NCBI RefSeq assembly: GCF_001544455.2
Contig: NZ_FCOC02000003.1
Location: 124,001 to 188,000, forward strand
DNA from: Caballeronia sordidicola
GTDB taxonomy: Bacteria; Pseudomonadota; Gammaproteobacteria; Burkholderiales; Burkholderiaceae
DNA: 64,000 bases
Direction of reading: 5' to 3'
Part shown: piece after piece, positions 1-8,534 of the stretch
Layout: each line of letters begins with the position of its first letter
Numbering within the stretch: the first letter of the stretch is position 1
Made by a program: the position numbers and the translations under genes
The notes under the pieces: model-generated
The model's input: the letters and a program-made list of their open reading frames with translations, nothing else
Told to the model about the DNA's origin: nothing
Database searches by the model: none

Positions 1-112
1 CGGCCTTGACCTCAGCTCGCGTTTTCGGCGCAGTGTTCGAAGATTGAGCGAAGGCGCTGGCCGATGAAGCCAGTACAGCGACAAGCAAACTGCCAATAAG
101 CACGCGTTTCAT
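1..112 (-). CDS. DUF4148-type exported protein, N-terminal part only
   Basis: The gene runs off the left edge. Reading leftwards from an ATG at 112, the protein opens with a signal peptide (MKRVLIGSLLVAVLASSASA, then FAQ), so it is exported to the periplasm. The next visible residues include TRAEVKA, which matches the start of the DUF4148 domain common in small Burkholderia exported proteins (typically TRAEVRAEL). The function of that family is unknown. Only about 37 residues are visible, so the family call rests on the signal peptide and this short motif. Confidence 0.6.
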   Translation of the reverse strand, partial: MKRVLIGSLLVAVLASSASAFAQSSNTAPKTRAEVKA

Positions 113-400
113 GTGAGCCTCTGATTTTCAAGAAGGCGCGCCTTGCGCCATCGATATGAATCAGTCTATTCACATGACTATCGAAGACCAATGTCGATTA
201 AGAAAACATATTGTTGCCGCAGGCGCATGAATGTGAATTTTGTTTGCCAACGGCGTGCGTGTCTTGACGTACACCCTTGCGCATTTTGTAAAGGATATTT
301 CCGGTACCTGGCGTTTTTCTGCGGCGGCTTCGTCCGTATGCTCGGTTCTGCGATCCAGCAGCAAGTCAGCCGGACTTCATCAGTCAACCGAGGTATTGCC

Positions 401-541
401 ATGAAACGCGTTTTTTCCGTCTTTGCTGCTGTCGTTCTTCTTGCCGCCGCCAGTGCGGTGAACGCCGTTGAAACTTCAAATTCGCAACCGGCCACGTGTC
501 AAGGCCCGGCGTCGCAGTGCAATGTATTTTTCGGCCATTGA
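401..541 (+). CDS. Tiny secreted peptide, 46 aa
   Basis: A 46-residue protein starting at the ATG at 401, with an AGG ribosome-binding element seven bases upstream. A longer in-frame extension to 143 exists but has no signal-like character. Residues 1 to about 24 are a clear signal peptide (MKRVFSVFAAVVLLAAASAV, then NAV), leaving a mature peptide of roughly 20 residues with two cysteines (TCQGP and QCNVF) that could form a disulfide. I do not recognise a family. It stands alone between a divergent DUF4148 gene and a noncoding stretch with a strong inverted repeat. The signal peptide and ribosome-binding site make it credible despite its size. Confidence 0.55.
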   Translation: MKRVFSVFAAVVLLAAASAVNAVETSNSQPATCQGPASQCNVFFGH

Positions 542-864
542 GTTCCAACGGTTTCGCCGCAGCGCTCCTAGCCTTCTTCCGCCAAACTCGTGGCGGTTTA
601 GTGCGAATTATTAAACATCTTCAAAGTTGTCCACAATTTCTGTGGACAACTTTGTGGAAATCATCTCAAAAAGAGCGTGAAAGCGGCACGTCAGGCGGGT
701 TCCGCTTGAATTGCTCAATGCGAGGCCAAAGCGCCCGCTAATCGCGCTCCTGCTGCGTGCTTCGCGTTGTTCAACATCGCAGTCGCAATAGCTGCCCGCT
801 ACTTGCGCGCCTATGATATTCGTGGTGCCCCATCACCTGTTCAACTCAGTCAGAGGGAATATCT
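542..864. other. Noncoding stretch with a DnaA-box-like palindrome
   Basis: No convincing gene is present. The only open frame (496 to 741) overlaps the small secreted-peptide gene and has no domain character. The main structure is the inverted repeat at 623 to 653. The right part carries the promoter region and ribosome-binding site (CAGAGGGAATATCT before ATG 865) of the FMN reductase gene. Confidence 0.5.
623..653. repeat. Perfect 13-bp inverted repeat containing TTGTCCACA twice
   Basis: The arms AAAGTTGTCCACA (623-635) and TGTGGACAACTTT (641-653) are exact inverted complements around a 5-base loop. Each arm contains TTGTCCACA, one base from the classical DnaA box TTATCCACA, and a third half-related element (TTTGTGGAA, 651-659) follows directly. 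It could be a DnaA-binding site, a hairpin that ends transcription of the small gene at 401, or both. There is no uridine run directly after the stem, so a simple intrinsic terminator is less likely. Confidence 0.6.
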
Positions 865-1419
865 ATGGCCTACAAGATCGCGGTTGTCGTTGGCAGCATC
901 CGGCGTGATTCGTTCAACAAGCAGCTGGCGCACGCATTGATCTCGCTCGCGCCGCAGGATTTCTCGTTCGAGTTTCTCGATATCGCCAGCCTGCCGCTTT
1001 ATAGCCAGGACTACGATGCCGATTTTCCAGAGGCGGCGCGAACGCTCAAGCAAAAGATATCGGAGGCGGACGGGTTGCTGTTCGTCACGCCCGAGTACAA
1101 CCGTTCAATTCCCGGCGTGCTGAAAAATGCGCTCGACTGGGGTTCGCGGCCGTGGGGACAAAGCGCGTGGGCGAACAAGCCGGGTGCGTTGATCGGGACA
1201 TCCGTGGGCGCGATCGGCACGGCGCTCGCGCAGGCGCATCTGCGTAATGTGCTGGCGTATCTCGATGTGCCGCTGATGGGTCAGCCGGAAATGTTCATCA
1301 AGCACGATGAGAGCCGTATCGATGCAAGCGGCAAGATCGTGAACGAGGATACCCGCAAGTTCCTGCAGGCTTTCGTCGATAAATACGTAGCGTGGGTCAA
1401 ACGGATCTCAGCGGCATAA
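865..1419 (+). CDS. NAD(P)H-dependent FMN reductase (ChrR/YieF family)
   Basis: A 184-residue flavodoxin-fold reductase. Family members use NAD(P)H to reduce FMN and, through it, quinones, azo dyes or chromate in the cytosol. The N-terminus has the FMN phosphate-binding loop (VGSIRRDSFNKQLA, residues 9-22), and the middle has the family signature LLFVTPEYNRSIPGVLKNAL (about 72-91) with the isoalloxazine-contacting PEYN. Length is normal for the family. The start has a good upstream AGAGGG. It is a single-gene unit closed by the strong terminator at 1431. The physiological substrate cannot be read from sequence, so chrR, yieF and azoreductase names are equally possible. Confidence 0.88.
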   Translation: MAYKIAVVVGSIRRDSFNKQLAHALISLAPQDFSFEFLDIASLPLYSQDYDADFPEAARTLKQKISEADGLLFVTPEYNRSIPGVLKNALDWGSRPWGQSAWANKPGALIGTSVGAIGTALAQAHLRNVLAYLDVPLMGQPEMFIKHDESRIDASGKIVNEDTRKFLQAFVDKYVAWVKRISAA

Positions 1420-1430
1420 AGGCACAGCAA

Positions 1431-1466
1431 AAAAGTAGCAGCCCGCCAGAGCGGGCTGCTACTTTT
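1431..1466. terminator. Strong bidirectional intrinsic terminator
   Basis: A 16-bp perfect stem, AAAAGTAGCAGCCCGC (1431-1446) pairing with its complement at 1451-1466, with a CAGA loop. The right arm ends in a T run and the left arm begins with an A run, so it can stop transcription from both strands. It lies 11 bases after the FMN reductase stop and between that gene and the convergent stress-protein gene. Confidence 0.9.
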
Positions 1467-1501
1467 TAAGCGAGTTGGTGGATCAATCAAATCGCCCTGA
1501 G

Positions 1502-2665
1502 TTACGTATGGTGATGCCCCGTCACGCGATCCCAGCCGTGACGCACCGCGAGCTTGAAACGCTCCCACGTGTCTTCGCCATGCGGATTGCGGCCTTGCCA
1601 GTCGCGTTGCAACTCGGTTTCCATCGAATCGTCCCAGGTCCGGCCACGATAACGCTCGTCGTTGCCAAGTGTGGCGCCATACCGGTAGGCATCTTCGTAT
1701 TCTTCGTAGCGCGCGCCCGTAGCTGCGTAGCGTGATTCGTAGTCGGTGCGGAAATCGTCTTCATACTCCATATATTCATCGGGCATGGAGTTTCGGGACA
1801 GCGGCAGATCGGGCCTGAGCGGATCGGTTGCAGACTGGCTCAGCGATCCAGCCACGGGCGTGCCCGCTTCACTGCGTTGCGCCGATGCCTCGGTTTCATC
1901 GAGCGGGTCAACTGGGGTGACGGGGCGCCAGCCTTGCGTGGTTTCATCTTTTGCCGGCCACACGGAACCGCTGGTCATTGGATCGCCACCGGTCGCACGA
2001 TAGGTCGAATCGCTGCCGCCCGCGAACGGATCGCGTGCAACGGGGCTGATCGGGTCAAGCGGGTCGACCGGTTCCAGCGCGGCAGGGTCGCCTTGATCCG
2101 CGCGAGGATAAGCACGCGCACGCGAGTCATTACGCGCCGTGGCAAGCGGATCGGCGGCCGGATTGACCGGTCCGCGTCCCGGCACGGCGCTTCCCGAGCC
2201 CAGCCCAAGCTCATCGAGCAGCGAATGATCGCGGTCGTCGGCGGTGGTGTTGATCGTGCCCGGATTATTCAGGGCGCCCCAGCTTGCAGCGCGTTCATCG
2301 ATATCGATTGCACCTTGCTCAGCGAGCGTTTGCCGGGCCGCGTTGGCGCGTTCTTCCGACGGCGTATTCACAGCCACCAGTATCCCGCCACGCCGCACCG
2401 CTTCCGAATAATGCGCGACCTCGGGCGGCTGATCGCGGCCACCGAACAGCATCGAGAAGAACCGTTCTATATTCGCCAGCACGCCGCCTGTTTCCGGCGG
2501 TTGTACAGCGCCGGCAGGTTCAAGCGCCGGGTCCGCCGGTGACGAAGGTTCCGGCGCGGCCTGGAGTTCGATGTCGCCACGGGCAAAACCCGAAGCCACG
2601 AGCGCACTGCGCGCGACTTCGGCCTGATCGTAGGTGTCGAAGATACCGATAACTGTGTGTCGCAT
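1502..2665 (-). CDS. Stress-type protein with N-terminal YflT/17M-like domain
   Basis: A 387-residue protein from the ATG at 2665, which has an excellent GGGAGG ribosome-binding site. An upstream in-frame extension to 2725 lacks one. Residues 1 to about 95 (MRHTVIGIFDTYDQAEVARS...) look like the general-stress 17M/YflT-type domain: a ferredoxin-like fold with a GGILVAVNTP strand. The middle (about 120-290) is low-complexity and rich in D, P and S. The C-terminus (about 300-387) is acidic and aromatic, with YEEYEDAYRYG and DTWERFKLAVRHGWDRVTG, a tail seen in other bacterial stress proteins. The function is unknown; desiccation or general stress is inferred from the domain. It is monocistronic and convergent with the FMN reductase gene. 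Confidence 0.75.
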   Translation of the reverse strand: MRHTVIGIFDTYDQAEVARSALVASGFARGDIELQAAPEPSSPADPALEPAGAVQPPETGGVLANIERFFSMLFGGRDQPPEVAHYSEAVRRGGILVAVNTPSEERANAARQTLAEQGAIDIDERAASWGALNNPGTINTTADDRDHSLLDELGLGSGSAVPGRGPVNPAADPLATARNDSRARAYPRADQGDPAALEPVDPLDPISPVARDPFAGGSDSTYRATGGDPMTSGSVWPAKDETTQGWRPVTPVDPLDETEASAQRSEAGTPVAGSLSQSATDPLRPDLPLSRNSMPDEYMEYEDDFRTDYESRYAATGARYEEYEDAYRYGATLGNDERYRGRTWDDSMETELQRDWQGRNPHGEDTWERFKLAVRHGWDRVTGHHHT

Positions 2666-2849
2666 GGCTGCCTCCCTGGGTGGCCTTGGAGTAAGTTGCG
2701 ACGCGTTCATACGCATTCGCCGCAAGTCTCGCTGAGGATCGCAACTCCCGTGCCGGGTCGTGCGACTGGCGCAGGCGAGCCACCCCGGCGTGCCGGTTCC
2801 CGCTGATCCCCCCGGAAATCGCCGACGTTTTTACAAACCGTGAGAAAAC

Positions 2850-5159
2850 TCAGTGCGGCGCTTCGCCGTGTTCCCGGTCGGCGCGTGCGCTTAGGTCTTC
2901 CCGGATGGTCTGAAGAAGCGTATCGAGCAGGCCGATATCGAATGGTTTCGACAACACGCGCGCATCCACATGCCGCGCCCGGTCGAGTTCTTCCGCGTAG
3001 CCGGTGACAAGGATCACCGGCACGCGCGGCGTGCGCGTTTGCAGGATCTCCGCCAGATCGATGCCGTTCAGCTTGCCGGGCATATGGATATCGGAGAGGA
3101 CGACATCGAATGGCGGTGAGTCGACCGTCGCGGGATTGCCGCGGGCGGCGTCGAGCATTGCGATTGCGCCGTCCGCGTTGAAGATATGCGTGACCTTATG
3201 ATTCATCATCGATAACAACGCTTCCGTGCCCGCGGCCACTTCCTCGTTGTCTTCCACCAGCAGTACACGCAAGCCTTTCGAGTCGCTGGCCGTGGTGGCG
3301 TCGTGCGGCACGTCGGCTGTCTGCTCCGCCGATGCGCCCGCTCGGGGCAAATAAAGCCGTACCGACGTGCCCGCGCCCACGGCGCTGTCTATGGTCGCCA
3401 CGCCGCCCGCGCGCTCGCAGAAGGCGAACACCTGCGGCAGTCCAAGCCCGGTTCCCATGCCCTTCGACTTGGTGGTGAACAGCGGTTCGAATGCGCGGCC
3501 AAGGATTTCGGGACCCATGCCGTCTCCGGTGTCCTCGAGCGTCAACTGGACGAATTCGCCGACAAGCGGAAAGCCATCCTCATGACGAAACTGGACGTTG
3601 TCCGCACGAACCGAGAACGTGCCGCCGTTGGGCATGGCATCGCGGGCATTTACAGCAACATTGATGAGCGCGAGTTCAAGCTCGGCGGCATCGACGCGAA
3701 TTGGCCAGACATCCGTATCCGTTTCCAGATTCAGCGCAACCTTGGCCCCAAGCGACGCCTTCAGCAATTCGCGGCACGCCGGCAGCCATTTGCCGATTGC
3801 GATGGTTTCATTGCGCAGCGGCTGCTTGCGCGCAACGCCGAGCAACTGGCGCGTGAGCGACTGGCCGCTTTTGAGCGCGCGTTCCATGGCGGACAATTCG
3901 CGGTCGAGTCCCACCGCACCGCGCCGGCGGGCAATCTGCACATTGGTGGAAAGGATCATCAGCAGATTGTTGAAATCGTGCGCGACGCTGCCGACCAGAT
4001 TGCCCAGCGCTTCCATCTTGCGCGCCTGCCGGTAGGCCGATTCAATGGAACGTCGCATCGACGCTTCCGCCTGCCAGCGTTCCCACGCATCTTCTTCGTT
4101 GGCGAGACGCCGCAGCGAAAGCCAGATCACGCCCCAAAGGACCACGCAGGGCGCGAACAGCGACAGCATCAGCACGCTGACGTGTTGATACCAGGCCGCC
4201 CAGATGGTCGCGACCGGATAGCCGCTCGACACATACACCGGGTAATTTCCGACGCGCCGGAACGCGACCACTTTCAACTGGTTATCGAGCCCGGAACGCA
4301 TGCGCACGACACCCGCATGGCGCGCCGACGAATACGCTTCGCGCAATGGCGAACTGGCGGCGAGCGCCATGCGGTTTGGCGGACGCACCGGATACCAGGC
4401 CAGCACGGCGCCGTCGGCCCGAGTCAGGCCAAGCGACACGCTGGTGTTGTCGCCCAGCAGTTCCCGATAAAACCCCGCGAAATAGCTCGGGCGCAGCGCG
4501 ATGGACACAATCCCCGCAAATTTGCCGTCCGGCGTCTTGCGCGGCACGGCGGTATTGAACACGCTTTCGCCCACGACCTTGCCCTGCATGACGCTCGAGA
4601 CATTCTCGATGGCCGGATGATCGCGCACGGCAATGAAATCCTCGCGCGTTTCTATTGAAACGTCTGGTGTCGGGAACACGCGGCTGGTCGCGATCAACCG
4701 TCCGTCCGCGCCAATGATGCTGACCGCCGCCACTTGCGGATAACCGCCGCCCATCGACTTGAGTTTTTGGTGAATGGAAGCTTCGTTGCTGCGCAGTGTC
4801 GCGTCGTCCAGTCCGTCGATCAGATCGATGACCCGCGCGTTGAGCGTCTGGTTCATGTCGAAAACTTTCAGCGCATGTTCTTCCGCGACGTGCGCGTTGC
4901 GTTCGGCGATTTCGGCGGCATCGGCTTCGCGCGCCTTCAGGTCGCTCCATGACATGGCCGTCACGTAAAGACAGGGCAGGACAATCGCGGCGATCAGCAA
5001 TACGCGTAACGTGGCGCGCTGAGCGGCAAAGTTGCGCTCGGGCACCACCGGGAACGGCGGCTCGTCTTGCCAGTGGTCAGCGCCCGTTTCCTCGCGATGC
5101 GGCGTCATGGATTTGTTTTCGGTCTGGTCGGAATATGGCTGCGCTGGATACTCGCGCAT
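2850..5159 (-). CDS. PDC-sensor hybrid histidine kinase with C-terminal receiver
   Basis: A 769-residue membrane sensor kinase. Helix 1 lies near 51-70, a periplasmic PDC/Cache-like sensor spans about 80-320, and helix 2 lies near 326-350. A dimerisation/phosphoacceptor segment follows (VAHDFNNLLMILS, His394), then an ATPase with N, G1 (DTGDGMG) and G2 (GMGTGLGLPQ) boxes. A receiver at about 630-760 carries the phospho-Asp in LSDIHMPG. No DNA-binding output is present, so phosphate probably passes to a separate regulator. The start at 5159 has AGG eight bases upstream; an ATG at 5108 is also possible. It is closely similar in order and motifs to the kinase at 56307-58472. The signal is unknown. 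Confidence 0.88.
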   Translation of the reverse strand: MREYPAQPYSDQTENKSMTPHREETGADHWQDEPPFPVVPERNFAAQRATLRVLLIAAIVLPCLYVTAMSWSDLKAREADAAEIAERNAHVAEEHALKVFDMNQTLNARVIDLIDGLDDATLRSNEASIHQKLKSMGGGYPQVAAVSIIGADGRLIATSRVFPTPDVSIETREDFIAVRDHPAIENVSSVMQGKVVGESVFNTAVPRKTPDGKFAGIVSIALRPSYFAGFYRELLGDNTSVSLGLTRADGAVLAWYPVRPPNRMALAASSPLREAYSSARHAGVVRMRSGLDNQLKVVAFRRVGNYPVYVSSGYPVATIWAAWYQHVSVLMLSLFAPCVVLWGVIWLSLRRLANEEDAWERWQAEASMRRSIESAYRQARKMEALGNLVGSVAHDFNNLLMILSTNVQIARRRGAVGLDRELSAMERALKSGQSLTRQLLGVARKQPLRNETIAIGKWLPACRELLKASLGAKVALNLETDTDVWPIRVDAAELELALINVAVNARDAMPNGGTFSVRADNVQFRHEDGFPLVGEFVQLTLEDTGDGMGPEILGRAFEPLFTTKSKGMGTGLGLPQVFAFCERAGGVATIDSAVGAGTSVRLYLPRAGASAEQTADVPHDATTASDSKGLRVLLVEDNEEVAAGTEALLSMMNHKVTHIFNADGAIAMLDAARGNPATVDSPPFDVVLSDIHMPGKLNGIDLAEILQTRTPRVPVILVTGYAEELDRARHVDARVLSKPFDIGLLDTLLQTIREDLSARADREHGEAPH

Positions 5160-5408
5160 AAATCATGCCTTCAATCTGACGACAACATGCGATGATTTGC
5201 TTGTCGTGATCGATAAAGACGATTTTATTTTAGTCGAACAGGTTCGCAGGACAGGGAATGAGACGGTCGAATTGAATGATGAGTTCCAGCTGAAATTCAA
5301 AATCTGGTGCGGAACAAGGACGAGGATATCGATCGATTAAATCGCAGAGCGGGGTGCGAAATAATCGATCGGATTTTTTCTTTCTGTTCGCAACGGAGCA
5401 AGCGCCTT

Positions 5409-6536
5409 TTAAAACCGATGCCGGAGCCCCAGCGCCAGAACGGTTTGTGCGTCGCCGGAAGCGGGCGATTGGCGATTGATATCGGCGGTCAGGCCCGAGC
5501 CATTGCTTGCCAAATGCTGATAAAGCGCTTCTGCATACACGTCGGTTCGCTTTGAACACGCATAGTCGAGCAACAGCGAAACCTCGTTCCATTTGGGATA
5601 GAAATTACCCTGACGATTATCGAGTTTGCCTGCCGTGTAGGTGTATGCGCCAGTCAACGTCCAGGCCGGTGTAAAGCGATACATCGTGTTGATCTCGAAG
5701 TTATCGAAACGGGCGTTGGCGTTGGTCTGCGTAATTCCCAGACTGCCGATTCCGTTGATTGTCTTCAAGCCATCGAATTGGGAACGCGTCCAGAGGAAAT
5801 CAATTCTGGCGGTCCCTGCCTGATAGGTGGCGCCCGCGCCAAAGGTCCGCTGAAGCGCTGCAATGAAGGTTCGGTCCGAGAGCGTCACGGCGCCGTCGGT
5901 ATTGCTGCCCGCCGTGTTGTTCACCTGCAGGTACGCCGCCGCGATCTTGAGATTGCCCGTTGCGTACGACGTCCCCGCGCTCCAGGCGCGGTTGTTGGCG
6001 AATTCGCCTGCGTCGTTGGAGAAGCCGTATAAGCCGCTGACGCGTAAACCGCCGAACCATTCGTTGCTGTATTTCACCGAATTGTTGACGCGAAATCCAT
6101 GGTTCAGGTTGTCGTTGTCGTAGGGATGTGCGGCGAGGTTATTACTCACGGGTTTATGCAGCGGCGCGAGGAACTCCACCACGGAGTCGTACTGCCGTCC
6201 CAGCGTCACGCGCCCAAGGCGCTGGTCGTCAAGTCCCACGTAGGCCTGATAGCCAAACTCGCGGCCGTTCTGCGTCGCCGTGCCGTTCATCAGGTTAAAG
6301 CCGTTTTCAAGCCGGAATATGGCTTTCGCGCCGCCGCCGAGATCTTCAGCGCCGATAAACCCCCAGTGGCTGCCTTGCAGATCGCCGCTCGTCGCCGACA
6401 CGCCCGAATTCCCGTGTTGATTGCTGGCGTAGGAAAAGCCGGCGTTGATCACGCCATACAACGCGACGCTGCTCTGTGCATGCGCCGCGCACGCGTACCC
6501 CGCCGCGCATGCGGCTATTGCTAAAGTCTTTTTCAT
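5409..6536 (-). CDS. Gram-negative porin (OmpC-like general porin)
   Basis: A 375-residue outer-membrane trimeric porin of the betaproteobacterial type. The start at 6536 follows an AGGGGA ribosome-binding site and opens a signal peptide (MKKTLAIAACAAGYACAAHA, cleaved before QSSVALYGVI). The mature N-terminus SSVALYGVINAGF is typical of Burkholderia porins, as are the GSHWGFIGAEDLGGGAKAIF strand, the loop region and the C-terminal LGLRHRF with terminal phenylalanine required for outer-membrane insertion. Length is normal. A further in-frame extension upstream is not signal-like and is excluded. No specific substrate can be assigned. Confidence 0.92.
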   Translation of the reverse strand: MKKTLAIAACAAGYACAAHAQSSVALYGVINAGFSYASNQHGNSGVSATSGDLQGSHWGFIGAEDLGGGAKAIFRLENGFNLMNGTATQNGREFGYQAYVGLDDQRLGRVTLGRQYDSVVEFLAPLHKPVSNNLAAHPYDNDNLNHGFRVNNSVKYSNEWFGGLRVSGLYGFSNDAGEFANNRAWSAGTSYATGNLKIAAAYLQVNNTAGSNTDGAVTLSDRTFIAALQRTFGAGATYQAGTARIDFLWTRSQFDGLKTINGIGSLGITQTNANARFDNFEINTMYRFTPAWTLTGAYTYTAGKLDNRQGNFYPKWNEVSLLLDYACSKRTDVYAEALYQHLASNGSGLTADINRQSPASGDAQTVLALGLRHRF

Positions 6537-6655
6537 TTTCCCCTGGCTTTTGATAAGCCGTTCGCGCGCGTCGACGCGATGCCTCGAGAAGGCATCGAAA
6601 AAACGCGCGGATAAACGGCTGGTTGAAGCGCTGGCTTGCCGTGCTTGTGCTGCTG

Positions 6656-7471
6656 TTACCGGCTGGCGACGCGCGAGCGATCGGCGAGACCGTCGATCGA
6701 AACTTGCAGTTGGCCTTGCGAACACGGCTCGATACGCGCTATCACCCCAAACACCTGGTCAAGCCGATCAGGCGTCACGACCTCCGCGGGCGTGCCAAAA
6801 CCGTGGATGCGGCCGCCGTGCAGGAGCATGGCTTTGTCACAGGAACGCAGCGCCGTGTTGATGTCGTGGAGGACCACGACCGTGACCATGTTTCTATGGC
6901 GCGTCTCCGAGCGCAGCGTACGCATTACGTGGAACTGGTGATTCAGGTCGAGCGCGGAAAGCGGCTCATCGAGCAGCAGCACCTGTGGATCGCGAACCAG
7001 CGCCTGCGCGATTCCAACGAGTTGCCGCTGGCCGCCCGAGAGTTCATCGAGCGAGCGCGTTGCAAGCGATTCAATGCCAAGACGCTGCAACACGCCATGC
7101 ACGTGGGCGAGATCGTCCGCCGTGTTTCGCGGCGTGCCATAACCCTGACTACGCGTCGCGCGATATGCGACCAGCACGGATTCCAGCACCTGCAGCCGCA
7201 CGCCGGCCGGCAACGCCTGCGGCAGATACACGACGCTATGCGAGCGCGCGCCCGACGCACTGAGCGCGAGCGTTTCGCCGTCGAGCTCGAGCTTGCCCGA
7301 CTGGGCGCGCGTGAGGCCGGACAGCGCGCGCAGCAAGGTCGACTTGCCGCTGCCGTTCGGTCCGAGCAACGCGGTGATTTCGCCACGTGGAAGCGGCCCG
7401 GCGGCGAGCGAGTCGAGAATGCGGCGGCGGCCGTAGTTGAGCGAGAGGTTATCGATGGAAAGCCCGCTCAT
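6656..7471 (-). CDS. Iron-chelate ABC importer, ATP-binding protein
   Basis: A 271-residue ATPase of the FecE/FepC/FhuC type that powers uptake of Fe(III)-siderophore, or possibly haem or cobalamin, across the inner membrane. It has Walker A LLGPNGSGKSTLLRALSG (about 37-54), ABC signature LSGGQRQL (about 150), Walker B LLLDEPLSALDL and the H-loop VVLHD. The ATG at 7471 overlaps the permease stop by four bases, giving translational coupling, and is the last gene of a binding protein-permease-ATPase operon. A longer frame reaches back to 8443 but only reads the permease out of frame. Confidence 0.9.
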   Translation of the reverse strand: MSGLSIDNLSLNYGRRRILDSLAAGPLPRGEITALLGPNGSGKSTLLRALSGLTRAQSGKLELDGETLALSASGARSHSVVYLPQALPAGVRLQVLESVLVAYRATRSQGYGTPRNTADDLAHVHGVLQRLGIESLATRSLDELSGGQRQLVGIAQALVRDPQVLLLDEPLSALDLNHQFHVMRTLRSETRHRNMVTVVVLHDINTALRSCDKAMLLHGGRIHGFGTPAEVVTPDRLDQVFGVIARIEPCSQGQLQVSIDGLADRSRVASR

Positions 7472-8529
7472 CCGAGTTCTCCATGCGACGAAATCACAAT
7501 GCCGAGGAACAGCGGAATCCCGACAAGCGCCGTCACGATACCCACCGGAATCAGCACGCCGGGAATGATCAGCTTGGACGCAATCGACGCTAGCGACATC
7601 ATCAAAGCGCCGGTCAGCGCGCTGCCGGGCAGATAAAAGCGGTGATCCTCGCCAAACAACGCCCGCGCCACGTGCGGCGCGATCAGGCCGACAAAGCCAA
7701 TCGTCCCGACGAACGACACCGCAAGCGCCGTCAGCACGGCTACGCGCAAGAGCGTGCCGAGGCGCAGGCGCCGGACATCGATACCAAAGCTTGCCGCACG
7801 ATCCTCGCCCAGGCGCAGCGCGGTAAGCCGCGACGCGTTTGCAAAGGACATCGGCAACGCGACGGCAAGCGCCGCGGCCAGTACGCCGATCTTCGTCCAG
7901 TCGGAGCGTGCGAGCGAACCGAGCGTCCAGAAGACCAGGCCTTGCAGGGCATCGGCGGACGCGATGAACTGCATCAGCGCAACCAGCGCGTGAAACGAGA
8001 ACACGAGCGAGATGCCCATCAGCACCACGCCCGCCGTGCTCATGCCGCGCCAGCGCGCGACGGTATCGAGCAGCAGTGCCGAAAGCAGCGCGAACGCGAA
8101 CGCATTGGCCGAGATCACCCAGGTCTGGGTAACGCCGGGAATCGTGATGTTCGCCACGATGGCAAGCGACGCGCCAAACGCCGCCGCCGCCGATACCCCC
8201 AGCGTATAAGGACTCGCAAGCGGATTGTTGAGGATGGTCTGCACTTCCGCGCCCGACAGCCCGAGCGCCGCGCCCACCAGGAGCGCCATCACGGCGTAGG
8301 GCAGGCGGATTTGCCAGACGATCACGGCGATATCCGGCGCCACCGCGCGCGGATAAAACACCGCATGCAGGATCGCCGGCACGGTCAGGCCGGACGGTCC
8401 GGTCCTGCAATCGAACAGGAGCGCGGCTGCGATCAGCATGCACACCAGCATCAACCCGCCAATACGGCGGCGCGTCAGGCGCTGATACGAACGCACATTG
8501 TCATTCGCAATGAGAAGAGCGGTCGCCAT
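7468..8529 (-). CDS. Iron-chelate ABC importer, FecCD-family permease
   Basis: A 353-residue polytopic inner-membrane permease with about ten hydrophobic segments and the FecCD signatures RLPYAVMALLVGAALGLSGA, NPLASPYTLG and the cytoplasmic coupling motif near GLIAPHVARALFGEDHR. The start at 8529 has AAGG nine bases upstream and lies five bases after the binding-protein stop; the in-frame ATG-like extension to 8568 would overlap that gene and lacks a ribosome-binding site. It is the middle gene of the importer and overlaps the ATPase gene by ATGA. Confidence 0.9.
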   Translation of the reverse strand: MATALLIANDNVRSYQRLTRRRIGGLMLVCMLIAAALLFDCRTGPSGLTVPAILHAVFYPRAVAPDIAVIVWQIRLPYAVMALLVGAALGLSGAEVQTILNNPLASPYTLGVSAAAAFGASLAIVANITIPGVTQTWVISANAFAFALLSALLLDTVARWRGMSTAGVVLMGISLVFSFHALVALMQFIASADALQGLVFWTLGSLARSDWTKIGVLAAALAVALPMSFANASRLTALRLGEDRAASFGIDVRRLRLGTLLRVAVLTALAVSFVGTIGFVGLIAPHVARALFGEDHRFYLPGSALTGALMMSLASIASKLIIPGVLIPVGIVTALVGIPLFLGIVISSHGELG

Positions 8530-8534
8530 GCGGA

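Noticed and set aside
496..741. An 81-codon open frame overlapping the small secreted-peptide gene
   Set aside because: It has no ribosome-binding site or signal and overlaps the better supported frame at 401.
3303..4658. A 451-codon plus-strand frame opposite the PDC hybrid kinase
   Set aside because: It mirrors the kinase gene, has no ribosome-binding site and reads as low-complexity basic protein.
6656..8443. A 595-codon frame suggesting a permease-ATPase fusion
   Set aside because: The first half reads the permease out of frame; the real permease and ATPase are separate overlapping genes with the ATGA junction at 7468-7471.
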